A stretch of DNA of 20,624 nucleotides from CAYZBM01 sp964476705. Lineage in GTDB: Bacteria; Pseudomonadota; Alphaproteobacteria; Rickettsiales; UBA6187. The stretch lies in NCBI GenBank assembly GCA_964476705.1, contig CAYZBM010000032.1, forward strand, positions 1 through 20,624, in the 5' to 3' direction. A program made the position numbers and the translations under genes. Below, piece by piece: positions 8,987 through 16,744 of this stretch (within the stretch, counting starts at the first letter, position 1; each line of letters starts with the position of its first letter). The notes beneath the pieces are model-generated. The model was not told the origin of the DNA. It made no database searches and worked only from the letters and a program-made list of their open reading frames with translations.

Positions 8987-10420
8987 CTACCTATCCAAAG
9001 AATAACTATTCTTATTATCTGTATATATTGCATTATCGCCTATAGTTTTTTTATTGTAATAGACATAAATTATATTAAATGATTTCTGGAATTGAGATTG
9101 TGTTTGATTATATTTTCCAATTGTCTGTCTTGTATAATTAGGAAAAACGCTGCGAAAAGTGTTGTCGTATCTTACGCTGAATTTATCAGAAAAATCTGGC
9201 ATAGCAATAATGTTAGCGATAATTATACCGTTAGGTTTTAAATGCGATTTAACATCTATTAAAAAACCTTCTGTTATACACTCCATGGGAATAGATAATA
9301 AATTTGTATATGTATCTATAATTATAATATCATATTTTTCTTTGGTATTATGTACAAAAGCTCGAGCTGAGCTAACTATGAATTTTTTATTAGGTTTGAG
9401 TTTTTCTGGCAGTAAATGTTCTTCTGCGATATTTTTTAAATTTTTATCAATGTCAACATAAGTGTAGCGATTGCTAGTATCATTATAGCCGAGTGTAAAT
9501 CCTCCGGCTCCGATAATTAATATATCATGTAAAGTCTTATTATTTTGTATAGGTTGTAAAAAATTTGTTTCAATATATTTTATATAAGGAAACATTTGTT
9601 TACTATCTAAACTCCACTTGGAAGAGATAGAATGATTTATTCTAAGATATTTATCTTTATGGGGATTTTTTTCTTCTACTAATTGAACTAAGTTATATTG
9701 GTTATTTGAAATAATTCCTAAAGCATGACTTATGTTATTATTATTTAATAAGAAAACTATCATCATAGCAAATATTGTTCTTATTAAGCTTGCATCCCAT
9801 TTATCTTTTATAATCAATATTATGACTAGTATAAAAAGAAGGCTTAAAGTTACAATAACGGTATAGTTAATTCCTATATAAGTCATCAATATTATAGTGG
9901 AAAAAACTGAGCCAAAAAACGATCCTAAAGTTGAAAAAAATAGCATTTTTCCAGTTATTTGGCTAAGATATTTTGTGGATAGATAGTTGCTTACCAATGG
10001 GACTGTTTGTCCTAGAAGAAATACTGGCCATACCAAAAAAAATATTGAATATATAGTAGTTTGAATGAGATAGTTGTTTATAGAGATATTTCTTAGTATA
10101 TTAAAAAATATATCAAGAAAAGGGTAAGATAAGCCAAAGGAGAAAATTAATATTGCATAACTAATATTGCGGCAAATAATTTTTCTAACACTAATTATTG
10201 AACCTTTATTTTTTGCATTCCGGTAATGTATTTGAAAGGCTGTCCCCCCGTAATTATAACCAATAGCAAGTGGTAGTAATACCGAACTTATGATGATTGA
10301 TATTGTTTCTACACCGCTACCTACAAAGGGAATTAGAGAACGAATAGCCAGTAATTCGCATGCTAATACTACGTAACCTTCGATAAATATTATGAGAAAT
10401 AGTAGATGCTTTTTTTTCAT
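8987..10420 (-). CDS. Membrane protein fused to a spermidine-synthase-like domain
   Basis: 477 residues. The first 240 or so hold about seven hydrophobic segments, beginning with an N-terminal one (about residues 5-25). The opening has the family pattern of an E-L-x-x-I-R-x-L-x-P-x-x-G stretch followed by GYNYGG. The C-terminal half is a Rossmann-fold, spermidine-synthase/methyltransferase-like domain: a glycine-rich loop DILIIGAGGF near residue 300, YVDIDKN with the nucleoside-binding acid, and IIIIDTY near residue 368. Such fused proteins occur in many bacteria and their substrate is generally unproven. True aminopropyl transfer would require the catalytic Asp, for which the D of IDTY is the candidate. 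No polyamine gene is adjacent. It is monocistronic and divergent from cysI. Confidence 0.7.
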   Translation of the reverse strand: MKKKHLLFLIIFIEGYVVLACELLAIRSLIPFVGSGVETISIIISSVLLPLAIGYNYGGTAFQIHYRNAKNKGSIISVRKIICRNISYAILIFSFGLSYPFLDIFFNILRNISINNYLIQTTIYSIFFLVWPVFLLGQTVPLVSNYLSTKYLSQITGKMLFFSTLGSFFGSVFSTIILMTYIGINYTVIVTLSLLFILVIILIIKDKWDASLIRTIFAMMIVFLLNNNNISHALGIISNNQYNLVQLVEEKNPHKDKYLRINHSISSKWSLDSKQMFPYIKYIETNFLQPIQNNKTLHDILIIGAGGFTLGYNDTSNRYTYVDIDKNLKNIAEEHLLPEKLKPNKKFIVSSARAFVHNTKEKYDIIIIDTYTNLLSIPMECITEGFLIDVKSHLKPNGIIIANIIAMPDFSDKFSVRYDNTFRSVFPNYTRQTIGKYNQTQSQFQKSFNIIYVYYNKKTIGDNAIYTDNKNSYSLDR

Positions 10421-10578
10421 AAAAATTGTATTTTTTATAGGTTAATGGTCGGCTTTGCAGCTATGTGCGTTTTATAATTTTATAAGCTAGTCATATAAAA
10501 ATTATTAATCTTATTAAGAGCTTACTTCTTTATTATACAAATCAAACATGTGCAATCTAATTAATATACATATTTATA

Positions 10579-10606
10579 TTGCATAATCGTAATTGTAGTG
10601 TATAAT
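10579..10606 (+). promoter_or_regulatory. Sigma70-type promoter of the sulfate assimilation cluster
   Basis: TTGCAT (10579-10584), a 16-bp spacer and a perfect TATAAT (10601-10606) sit 55 nt before the cysI ATG. The ribosome site AAAGGA is at 10646-10651. A short inverted pair, TGCAAT (10551-10556) and ATTGCA (10578-10583), overlaps the -35 and could be an operator half-site pair, but 6-bp arms in this AT-rich DNA are weak evidence. No riboswitch or T-box fold was recognised in 10421-10661, and nothing else stands out there. Confidence 0.55.
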
Positions 10607-10661
10607 CCGCCCAAAGTAATTATTACTATAATTCAAAAGATTTTTAAAGGACAGATATTAA

Positions 10662-12389
10662 ATGTCAGACGTAGAAAAAACCTCTAAAGTTGAAAAAATA
10701 AAGGAAGAAAGTCGTTATTTAAGAGGTAATATCTTAAATGAATTAGCTGACGAAAATCCTTATGTTTCAGATGATTCTTATGAATTACTAAAATTTCATG
10801 GTAGTTACCAAGGTTATGATCGTGATACGGCAACTCCACGTAAAAAAGCTGGCTTAGAAAAAGAATGGGAATTTATGCTCCGGATGAAATGTCCAGGTGG
10901 TAGATTGAGTCCAGAGCAATATCTGAATCTTGAAATTATAGCTGATACTTATGCTAATAAAACTTTAAGAATTACTACCCGTCAGACTTTTCAGTTTCAT
11001 TGTATTTTAAAGAAAAATTTAAAAAATCATATTAATGCACTAAATAAACTTATGTTATCAACATTAGGTGGTTGCGGTGATGTAGTGCGGAACGTTATGT
11101 GTTCGGCAGCGCCATTTAAAGATGTTAAACATAATCAACTGCTTTTAGATACTAATAAAATTGCTGATTTTTGTGCGCCAAAAACTACTGCCTATGAAGA
11201 ATTATGGCTCAATGAAGAAACCGATAAAATTGAGCAAAAAGAGTCGCAAGATTTTGAACCTCTTTATGGCAAATATTATATGCCAAGAAAATTTAAAATT
11301 GGTCTTGCGCTTCCTGAGGATAATTCCATTGATGTACTCACTCATGATTTAGGCTTTGTCTTAATTTATGAGGGGGAAACACTCTTGGGTTATAATGTTT
11401 ATATTGGCGGGGGCTTGGGTATTACTCATAATAAACCTGAAACTTATGCGCGTGTGGCAACAGCTATTGCTTTTATTCTACCTCAAGATTTAATTAAAAT
11501 GACTGAAGCTGTAGTTAAATTGCAGCGCGATAATGGCGATAGGGCAGATCGTAAACATGCAAGGCTTAAATATGTAGTTGTAGAAAATGGTGAAGAATGG
11601 ACAAAAAAAACTTTAACTGAATATTTTGGCAAAGAATTATTGCCAGCAAAAGAAAATATTAAGTTTGATGTGATTGACCATATGGGTTGGCATTTGCAAA
11701 AAGATGGTAAGTGGTTTTTAGGGATAGTAGTAGATAGTGGACGTATTGCGGATAATGCAGAGACTAAAATTAAATCAGCGTTACACAAAATTATCTCAGA
11801 ATATAAGCCAAATATTTCTTTAACTGCCGATCAAAATATTATTCTTTATGATATTAAAGAGGAAGATAAAAATAAAATTGAGCAAATTTTAATTGAACAT
11901 AAAATAAAATTAAGAGAAAATATTACTAATGCGCACAGATATTTTTTAGCTTGTGTTGCAATGCCAACTTGTGGCAAAGCTTTAGCTGAAGCGGAAAGAG
12001 TAGCAAATCCCTTAATTCTAGATTTTGACAATTTACTTGCTAAACATAATCTAGAAAAAGAACGAATTTCTATTAGAATAACTGGTTGCCCTAATGGTTG
12101 TGCAAGACCTTATGTTGGTGATATTGGAATAGTTGGAAGAACTCCAGGATTTTATGCTTTATATATTGGCGGAGATTTTGCTGGAACTAGACTTAATGAA
12201 AAATTTTTAGACAAAGTTCCGTATGAAAATATGCTAGAAGTTTTTGATTTATTATTTGGCAAATATGCTAAAGAAAGAAATAAGGATGAGTTATTTGGTG
12301 ATTATAGTTATCGAGTAGGTATCAATAATTTGGTTGGTTTAATCTCAGATAACTTATCAGCAAAATATAAATGGGCTATACTTGGTTAA
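10662..12389 (+). CDS. cysI: Sulfite reductase hemoprotein subunit
   Basis: 575 residues, close to E. coli CysI (570), catalysing six-electron reduction of sulfite to sulfide on a siroheme coupled to a 4Fe-4S cluster. The N-terminal half carries the family patterns YLRG, FHGSYQ, RLSPEQY and TTRQTFQFH. The cluster ligands are complete: C431 and C437 (C-x5-C in ACVAMPTC) and C476 and C480 (CPNGC). The C-terminal RITGCPNGC...GDIGIVG region matches the siroheme-bridging domain. There is no cysJ in the window, so the electron donor is not the usual NADPH flavoprotein; the Nfn-like gene at 16745 is a candidate. Start ATG has AAAGGA 10 nt before it. First gene of the cluster. Confidence 0.95.
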   Translation: MSDVEKTSKVEKIKEESRYLRGNILNELADENPYVSDDSYELLKFHGSYQGYDRDTATPRKKAGLEKEWEFMLRMKCPGGRLSPEQYLNLEIIADTYANKTLRITTRQTFQFHCILKKNLKNHINALNKLMLSTLGGCGDVVRNVMCSAAPFKDVKHNQLLLDTNKIADFCAPKTTAYEELWLNEETDKIEQKESQDFEPLYGKYYMPRKFKIGLALPEDNSIDVLTHDLGFVLIYEGETLLGYNVYIGGGLGITHNKPETYARVATAIAFILPQDLIKMTEAVVKLQRDNGDRADRKHARLKYVVVENGEEWTKKTLTEYFGKELLPAKENIKFDVIDHMGWHLQKDGKWFLGIVVDSGRIADNAETKIKSALHKIISEYKPNISLTADQNIILYDIKEEDKNKIEQILIEHKIKLRENITNAHRYFLACVAMPTCGKALAEAERVANPLILDFDNLLAKHNLEKERISIRITGCPNGCARPYVGDIGIVGRTPGFYALYIGGDFAGTRLNEKFLDKVPYENMLEVFDLLFGKYAKERNKDELFGDYSYRVGINNLVGLISDNLSAKYKWAILG

Positions 12390-12528
12390 TTTCAAAAATT
12401 GGCATTGTCGCTTATTGCTTTTTGTCCTCACGTACTTAAGTGTACGCTGCGGGTAAAAGCTTCAAAGCTCCTAGCTCTTTTTAAAATTAACCTGCGTCTA
12501 CTAACTTTTTATTTACAAGGTATACACA
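12390..12528. other. Spacer between cysI and cysG with a locally GC-richer, structured patch
   Basis: 139 bp without a gene. The middle (about 12430-12480) is less AT-rich than its surroundings. It holds the palindrome ACTTAAGT inside a CGTAC/GTACG stem, then an AAAGCT-CCT-AGCT stem that runs into T5 and could be a weak terminator or attenuator. Its compact, GC-shifted look is reminiscent of small dispersed intergenic repeats, but no second copy exists in this window. The cysG ribosome site AAGG is at 12517-12520. Confidence 0.4.
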
Positions 12529-13041
12529 ATGTTACCAATAGCTCTTGATTTAGCGCAAATAAAAGTTGCTCTTATTGGTGAAGGTGAGGGTTTTATAAAG
12601 CGTAAAAAAAAGTTAGAAGAGGCCGGTGCTAAATTTTTAACTTTATTTACACCTTATAATTCTAATGACCTATCTGTGCTAAAAGATTTTCATGTGGTTT
12701 TGGCGGTTGATTTAAAGGCAGAAGATGCTCAAGAATTAGCGGGTTTTGCCAGAAGTAATAATATATTGCTGAATATTGAAGACCAAAATGCTTATTGTGA
12801 TTTTCATTATTCATCTGCACTTAAAAGAGGTGATTTAACTATAGCTGTGAATACTGGCGGTAAGAGTCCAACTTTAGCTAAAAGAATGAAAGAATATTTA
12901 AGCTCTATATTTACTAAAGAATGGGAAGAACGTTTAGAAGAAATCGCTGTAAAAAGATTATATTGGAAAAAACTAGGACTAAGTAATAAAGAAGTAGAAG
13001 CTAATACTAATGAACTAATAAACAAAGAGAATTGGTTTTAA
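12529..13041 (+). CDS. cysG: Siroheme synthase N-terminal type: precorrin-2 dehydrogenase/ferrochelatase
   Basis: 170 residues, Met8p-like, oxidising precorrin-2 to sirohydrochlorin and inserting iron to give the siroheme needed by CysI. The NAD-binding loop is IGEGEGFIKRKKKLEEAG. The dual-function acid lies in IED (D85), matching the catalytic Asp of the CysG N-domain, followed by TGGKSPTLAKRM (about 109-120), the family's GGxSP motif. The uroporphyrinogen-III methyltransferase domain of full CysG is absent, so this gene equals the CysG N-terminal half and that activity must come from elsewhere. AAGG lies 8 nt before the ATG. It ends two bases before the cysH ATG. The symbol is used for the N-terminal function only. 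Confidence 0.85.
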   Translation: MLPIALDLAQIKVALIGEGEGFIKRKKKLEEAGAKFLTLFTPYNSNDLSVLKDFHVVLAVDLKAEDAQELAGFARSNNILLNIEDQNAYCDFHYSSALKRGDLTIAVNTGGKSPTLAKRMKEYLSSIFTKEWEERLEEIAVKRLYWKKLGLSNKEVEANTNELINKENWF

Positions 13042-13043
13042 TT

Positions 13044-13769
13044 ATGGAAATAGATAAAAAACTATTAGGCCTAAAAAATAAAGAATTAGTAGAGCAAGCG
13101 ATTTTGCTTCATGGTGATGCTATTGCTTTGCTTTCAGCTTTTAATCCTGAAGATGTAATTATTTCGTATTGGCTAGGCCAAATTAATCCTAATATTAAAA
13201 TTTTCTTTTTAGAAACCGCAAAACATTTTCCTGAAACTCTTAATTATGTTGAAAGAATTATTAGTAAATTAAAGTTAAAGAATGTTGAGTTTTTAACTCC
13301 AGATCCTAAGCTTATTAATAATGTCGATAAAAATGGAAAATTATGGCAAACTCAGGTTAATAGATGTTGTTATATACGAAAAGTAGAGCCTTTAGAACGA
13401 GCTCTTAAAAATGCTGATTTTAAAGCCGTAATTACTGGTCGCAGAAAAGAGCAGACTCAAGATAGATCAAATATTGATTTTGTCGAACTTGATACCGAGA
13501 CGCTTCGAATAAAATATAATCCTCTATTATCATGGTCTGCAAAAGAACGTGATACTTATATGGATGAGCATGGTTTAGAGCAACATCCTTTATATAAATT
13601 AGGTTATTTATCTATTGGCTGCGCCCCATGTACAACTCCGGTATATTTAGGTGAAGATGAAAGAGCTGGTAGATGGCGGCATACTCGAATCAATAATGAT
13701 AGTAAATCAGCTGATGATTCGGGAAAAACTGAATGTGGAATTCATCTAGCTTTAGATAATGAACAATAA
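13044..13769 (+). CDS. cysH: Adenylyl-sulfate (APS) reductase, 4Fe-4S type
   Basis: 241 residues from ATG 13044, which I prefer over an in-frame TTG at 13032 that would overlap cysG. It reduces APS to sulfite and AMP using a thioredoxin-type donor. The paired cysteines C108-C109 (RCCYIRK) and C193/C196 (GCAPC) are the 4Fe-4S ligands that mark APS reductases and are missing from the PAPS-specific E. coli enzyme. The C-terminal ECGIH supplies catalytic C231. The nucleotide-binding region includes the HFPET and GRRKEQT blocks. It lies between cysG and cysD in one transcription unit. The presence of an APS kinase domain in CysNC downstream raises the question of which nucleotide is used in vivo. 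Confidence 0.93.
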   Translation: MEIDKKLLGLKNKELVEQAILLHGDAIALLSAFNPEDVIISYWLGQINPNIKIFFLETAKHFPETLNYVERIISKLKLKNVEFLTPDPKLINNVDKNGKLWQTQVNRCCYIRKVEPLERALKNADFKAVITGRRKEQTQDRSNIDFVELDTETLRIKYNPLLSWSAKERDTYMDEHGLEQHPLYKLGYLSIGCAPCTTPVYLGEDERAGRWRHTRINNDSKSADDSGKTECGIHLALDNEQ

Positions 13770-13794
13770 GAAAATTTGTAAGAAGAGAAAGAAT

Positions 13795-14643
13795 ATGACT
13801 GATAAAAAATTAAGCCATTTAGATAATCTAGAAGCGCAAAGTATTTATATATTTCGTGAAGCTTTTAATAAAATTCCAAAACTTGGAATGTTTTGGTCTT
13901 TTGGAAAAGATAGTACGGTGATGATTCATTTGGCACGCAAAGCTTTTTTTGGCAAAGTACCTTTTCCGTTAATTCATTGCGATACTGAACTTGAAATGCC
14001 AGAAGTTTATGCTTATCGTGATCGTTACCAAAAAGAATGGAATATTGATTTAATTTCTGAGATTTGTCCACCACTTGAAACCACAGATCCAACTTTGCCG
14101 CATTCAGCAAGAATAGCAGCCAGAAAAACTGGTGGTATTAAACAGGTGATGAAAAAACATCAGTTTAATGGTTTATTTGCTGGAATCAGACGTGATGAAG
14201 AGGGAACTAGAGCAAAAGAACGTTATTTTAGCCCAAGAGATGCTGAGAGCCAATGGGATGTAAAAGATCAGCCACCAGAATTTTGGGATCAATATACTAC
14301 CGATTTTCCACCTCAAACCCATGTCCGAATTCATCCTCTTTTACATTGGACCGAACTTGATATTTGGCAATATGTAAAAAGAGAAGCCATTCCTATGGTG
14401 CCATTATATTATGCTAAACCGTATTTTGAATTTGAAGGCAGAGATTTTAAAGGCCAGATGATGCGTTTTAGATCTTTGGGTGAAAAAGGAATTACTTGGC
14501 CATTGGCGAGCAGCGCACAAACGATTGATGATATTATTGAAGAGCTAAAAGTAACTAAAGTTTCAGAACGGTCAGGAAGACCGATGGGTGCTGATGAAGA
14601 TGAGTCGAGTTTTGAGAGATTAAGAGCAGACGGTTACATGTGA
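13795..14643 (+). CDS. cysD: Sulfate adenylyltransferase subunit 2
   Basis: 282 residues from ATG 13795, chosen because AGAAGAGA lies just before it and the protein then opens like other CysD (TDKKLSHLDNLEAQSI). A longer in-frame ATG at 13759 would overlap cysH and add a basic leader unlike the family. This ATP-pyrophosphatase-fold subunit makes APS from sulfate and ATP, with the GTPase CysN driving the reaction. The PP-motif SFGKDS spans residues 35-40. RRDEEGTRAKER and the C-terminal SERSGRPMGADEDESSFERL tail are typical. The final codons and stop lie inside a perfect 15-bp hairpin (14632-14664), which is unusual for a gene within an operon. Confidence 0.95.
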   Translation: MTDKKLSHLDNLEAQSIYIFREAFNKIPKLGMFWSFGKDSTVMIHLARKAFFGKVPFPLIHCDTELEMPEVYAYRDRYQKEWNIDLISEICPPLETTDPTLPHSARIAARKTGGIKQVMKKHQFNGLFAGIRRDEEGTRAKERYFSPRDAESQWDVKDQPPEFWDQYTTDFPPQTHVRIHPLLHWTELDIWQYVKREAIPMVPLYYAKPYFEFEGRDFKGQMMRFRSLGEKGITWPLASSAQTIDDIIEELKVTKVSERSGRPMGADEDESSFERLRADGYM

Positions 14644-14664
14644 TGCGTAGCATCACATGTAACC
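14632..14664. repeat. Perfect 15-bp hairpin spanning the cysD stop codon
   Basis: GGTTACATGTGATGC (14632-14646) and GCATCACATGTAACC (14650-14664) are exact reverse complements around a 3-nt GTA loop. The left arm contains the last three cysD codons and its TGA stop. No T run follows, so it is not a standard intrinsic terminator. It could stabilise the cysD message 3' end or tune expression of cysNC, or be the edge of an inserted element together with the palindrome at 14670-14754. Confidence 0.8.
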
Positions 14665-14669
14665 TGGGT

Positions 14670-14754
14670 CCCGGGGTCAGATTTTCCTAAAATAACAATA
14701 ATTAAAATTTCTAAATAAATTTTTTGATATTTTAATGGAAAATCTGACCCCGGG
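14670..14754. repeat. 18-bp perfect GC-rich inverted repeat, REP/MITE-like
   Basis: CCCGGGGTCAGATTTTCC (14670-14687) and its exact reverse complement (14737-14754) enclose a 49-bp AT-rich core. A T/A pair outside extends it to 19 bp. The arms are far richer in G+C than the surrounding genome, which suggests a foreign or mobile short element. GGGGTCAGA-type palindromes are, from memory, often found near IS200-like/REP-associated transposases, but none is in the window. It separates cysD from cysNC (169 bp), the longest gap inside the cys cluster. Confidence 0.75.
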
Positions 14755-14812
14755 ATGACGCAGAGGTAACCATACACCAACAAAGAGTAACAATTAAAAA
14801 AAACGTAATAAA

Positions 14813-16717
14813 ATGACCAAAAATGATGAAAAAGAACAAATGAAGATAGTAATTGTCGGCCATGTCGATCATGGGAAATCTACTTTGGTAGGTAGATTAT
14901 TTTATGATACTGATTCATTACCAGATGGTAAGTTTGAACAAATTCAAAATATGTGCAAAAAACGTGGTATGCAATTTGAATGGTCATTTTTAATGGATGC
15001 TTTGCAAGCAGAAAGAGATCAAGAAATTACGATCGATACTAGCCAAATTTGGTTTAAAACTAAAAAGCGTAATTATGTAATTATTGATGCACCTGGACAT
15101 AAAGAATTTTTAAAAAATATGATCTCGGGGGCTGCAAGTTCTGAGGCGGCACTTTTGATGATTGACGCGCATGAGGGCGTTAAAGAGCAATCACGTCGGC
15201 ATGGTTATTTATTACATTTGCTTGGGGTAACGCAAATTGCAGTGGCGGTAAATAAAATGGATTTAGTTGGTTATTCAGAAACTAGATTCAAAGAAATTGA
15301 AAAAGAATATCGCGAATATTTAAAAGAAATAAATGTTATACCAAATCAAGTAATTCCTATCGCCGCTAGAGAAGGTGACAATATTGTTAAAAGATCTGAA
15401 GCTATGGCTTGGTATAAGGGGCCTACAATTATTGAAGCATTAGATCAATTTAAGTTAAAGCCCGACAATACTGATTTACCGTTAAGATTTCCTATTCAAG
15501 ATGTTTATCGTTTTGATGAACATAAAAGGATATTTGCCGGGCGTATAGAAAGTGGTGTTTTAAAAGTTGGTGATACTTTATTATTTTCGCCATCTAATAA
15601 AACTTCTAAAATAGAAACTATTGAATTTTGGGGTAAAGAACCAGCGCTTAAAAAAGCCTATGCTGGTCAGTCTATCGGAGTTACTTTAAAAGAACAAATA
15701 TTTGTTGAACGTGGCGAGATTGCAAGTTTACTTGAAAATCCTCCAGTTTTAACTAATTTATTTTGCGCTAAATTATTCTGGTTACATAATAAATCTTTAG
15801 AAATTGGTAAACGTTATAGTTTAAAGATTAATACCAGCGAATATAGGGTTGAAGTTCGGGAAATTAAAAAAGTTATAAGTACCGATGATTTATCACATTT
15901 GGCAGATGCTACAGTCCAAAAAAATTCAGTTGCAGAAATTATTTTTAAAGTAAGAGGTTTAGCTGCAATAGATGAATTTACTGCCAATCCTAAAACTGGC
16001 CGTTTTATGTTAATGGATGGTTATAATGTAGTAGGCGGTGGAATTATTAGTATGGAAGGTTTTGCCGATCAAAGGATTGCAGATACTTACCATGGTGAAA
16101 TAGTTAATGAAGATGTAATCTCGGTAGAAAAAAGAGCCGGTATAAATGGCCATTTAGGCGGAGTATTATGGCTATTTGGTTTATATGCTTCTGGCAAAAC
16201 TAGCCTAGCTAAAGAGCTAGAGAAAAAATTATTTGCTAAAGGTTATCAGGTTTATATTTTAGATGGTGATAATTTACGCCAGGGTCTAAATAATGATTTA
16301 GGTTTTTCAGACAAAGATAAAGCCGAGCATTTAAGACGTATTGCCGAAATTGCTAATATTATGGCAAAAGCTGGCATAATAGTAATAACGGCTTGTATTT
16401 CACCTTATTCTGAACATAGAAGACGGGCCAGAAATATTGTTCATGATAATTTTTATAGTGTTTATGTAAATACTGATTTGGGCGTTTGTGAAACTCGTGA
16501 TCAATTAGGCCTTTATACTAAAGCAAGAACTGGAGAGATTAAAAATCTTCCTGGAGTTAATGCTCGTTTTGATACGCCAGAAAATGCTGATCTTATTCTT
16601 GATAATGGTACTAAAGAATTAGCTTATAATGTTAATATCTTAGAAGAATATGTTGAGAATAATTTTGTAAGGCCTTTAAAGCAAAATACAGTTTCAGATT
16701 TTGGCTCTGACATATAA
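14813..16717 (+). CDS. cysNC: Bifunctional sulfate adenylyltransferase subunit 1 / APS kinase
   Basis: 634 residues, two enzymes in one chain. Residues 1 to about 440 are the CysN GTPase: P-loop GHVDHGKST (16-24), DAPGH (92-96), NKMD (147-150), then EF-Tu-like beta domains. From about 445 the CysC APS kinase begins: P-loop GLYASGKT (456-463), LDGDNLRQGLNNDLGFS, ISPYSEHRRRAR with the serine of the family motif, and LYTKARTGEIKNLPG. All key residues for both activities are present. CysN hydrolyses GTP to drive APS formation by CysD; CysC would make PAPS. The fusion occurs in many proteobacteria. No strong ribosome site is visible before ATG 14813. The next gene begins 27 nt after its stop, so the two are probably co-transcribed. 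Confidence 0.95.
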   Translation: MTKNDEKEQMKIVIVGHVDHGKSTLVGRLFYDTDSLPDGKFEQIQNMCKKRGMQFEWSFLMDALQAERDQEITIDTSQIWFKTKKRNYVIIDAPGHKEFLKNMISGAASSEAALLMIDAHEGVKEQSRRHGYLLHLLGVTQIAVAVNKMDLVGYSETRFKEIEKEYREYLKEINVIPNQVIPIAAREGDNIVKRSEAMAWYKGPTIIEALDQFKLKPDNTDLPLRFPIQDVYRFDEHKRIFAGRIESGVLKVGDTLLFSPSNKTSKIETIEFWGKEPALKKAYAGQSIGVTLKEQIFVERGEIASLLENPPVLTNLFCAKLFWLHNKSLEIGKRYSLKINTSEYRVEVREIKKVISTDDLSHLADATVQKNSVAEIIFKVRGLAAIDEFTANPKTGRFMLMDGYNVVGGGIISMEGFADQRIADTYHGEIVNEDVISVEKRAGINGHLGGVLWLFGLYASGKTSLAKELEKKLFAKGYQVYILDGDNLRQGLNNDLGFSDKDKAEHLRRIAEIANIMAKAGIIVITACISPYSEHRRRARNIVHDNFYSVYVNTDLGVCETRDQLGLYTKARTGEIKNLPGVNARFDTPENADLILDNGTKELAYNVNILEEYVENNFVRPLKQNTVSDFGSDI

Positions 16718-16744
16718 AATATTATAAGAAGTGGGAATTATAGC

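Noticed and set aside
13759..13794. Upstream ATG for cysD overlapping cysH
   Set aside because: It would add a basic 12-residue leader not typical of CysD, and the ribosome site AGAAGAGA fits ATG 13795.
14632..14664. Intrinsic terminator after cysD
   Set aside because: The stem is strong but no T run follows, and the next gene encodes the partner subunit of the same enzyme.
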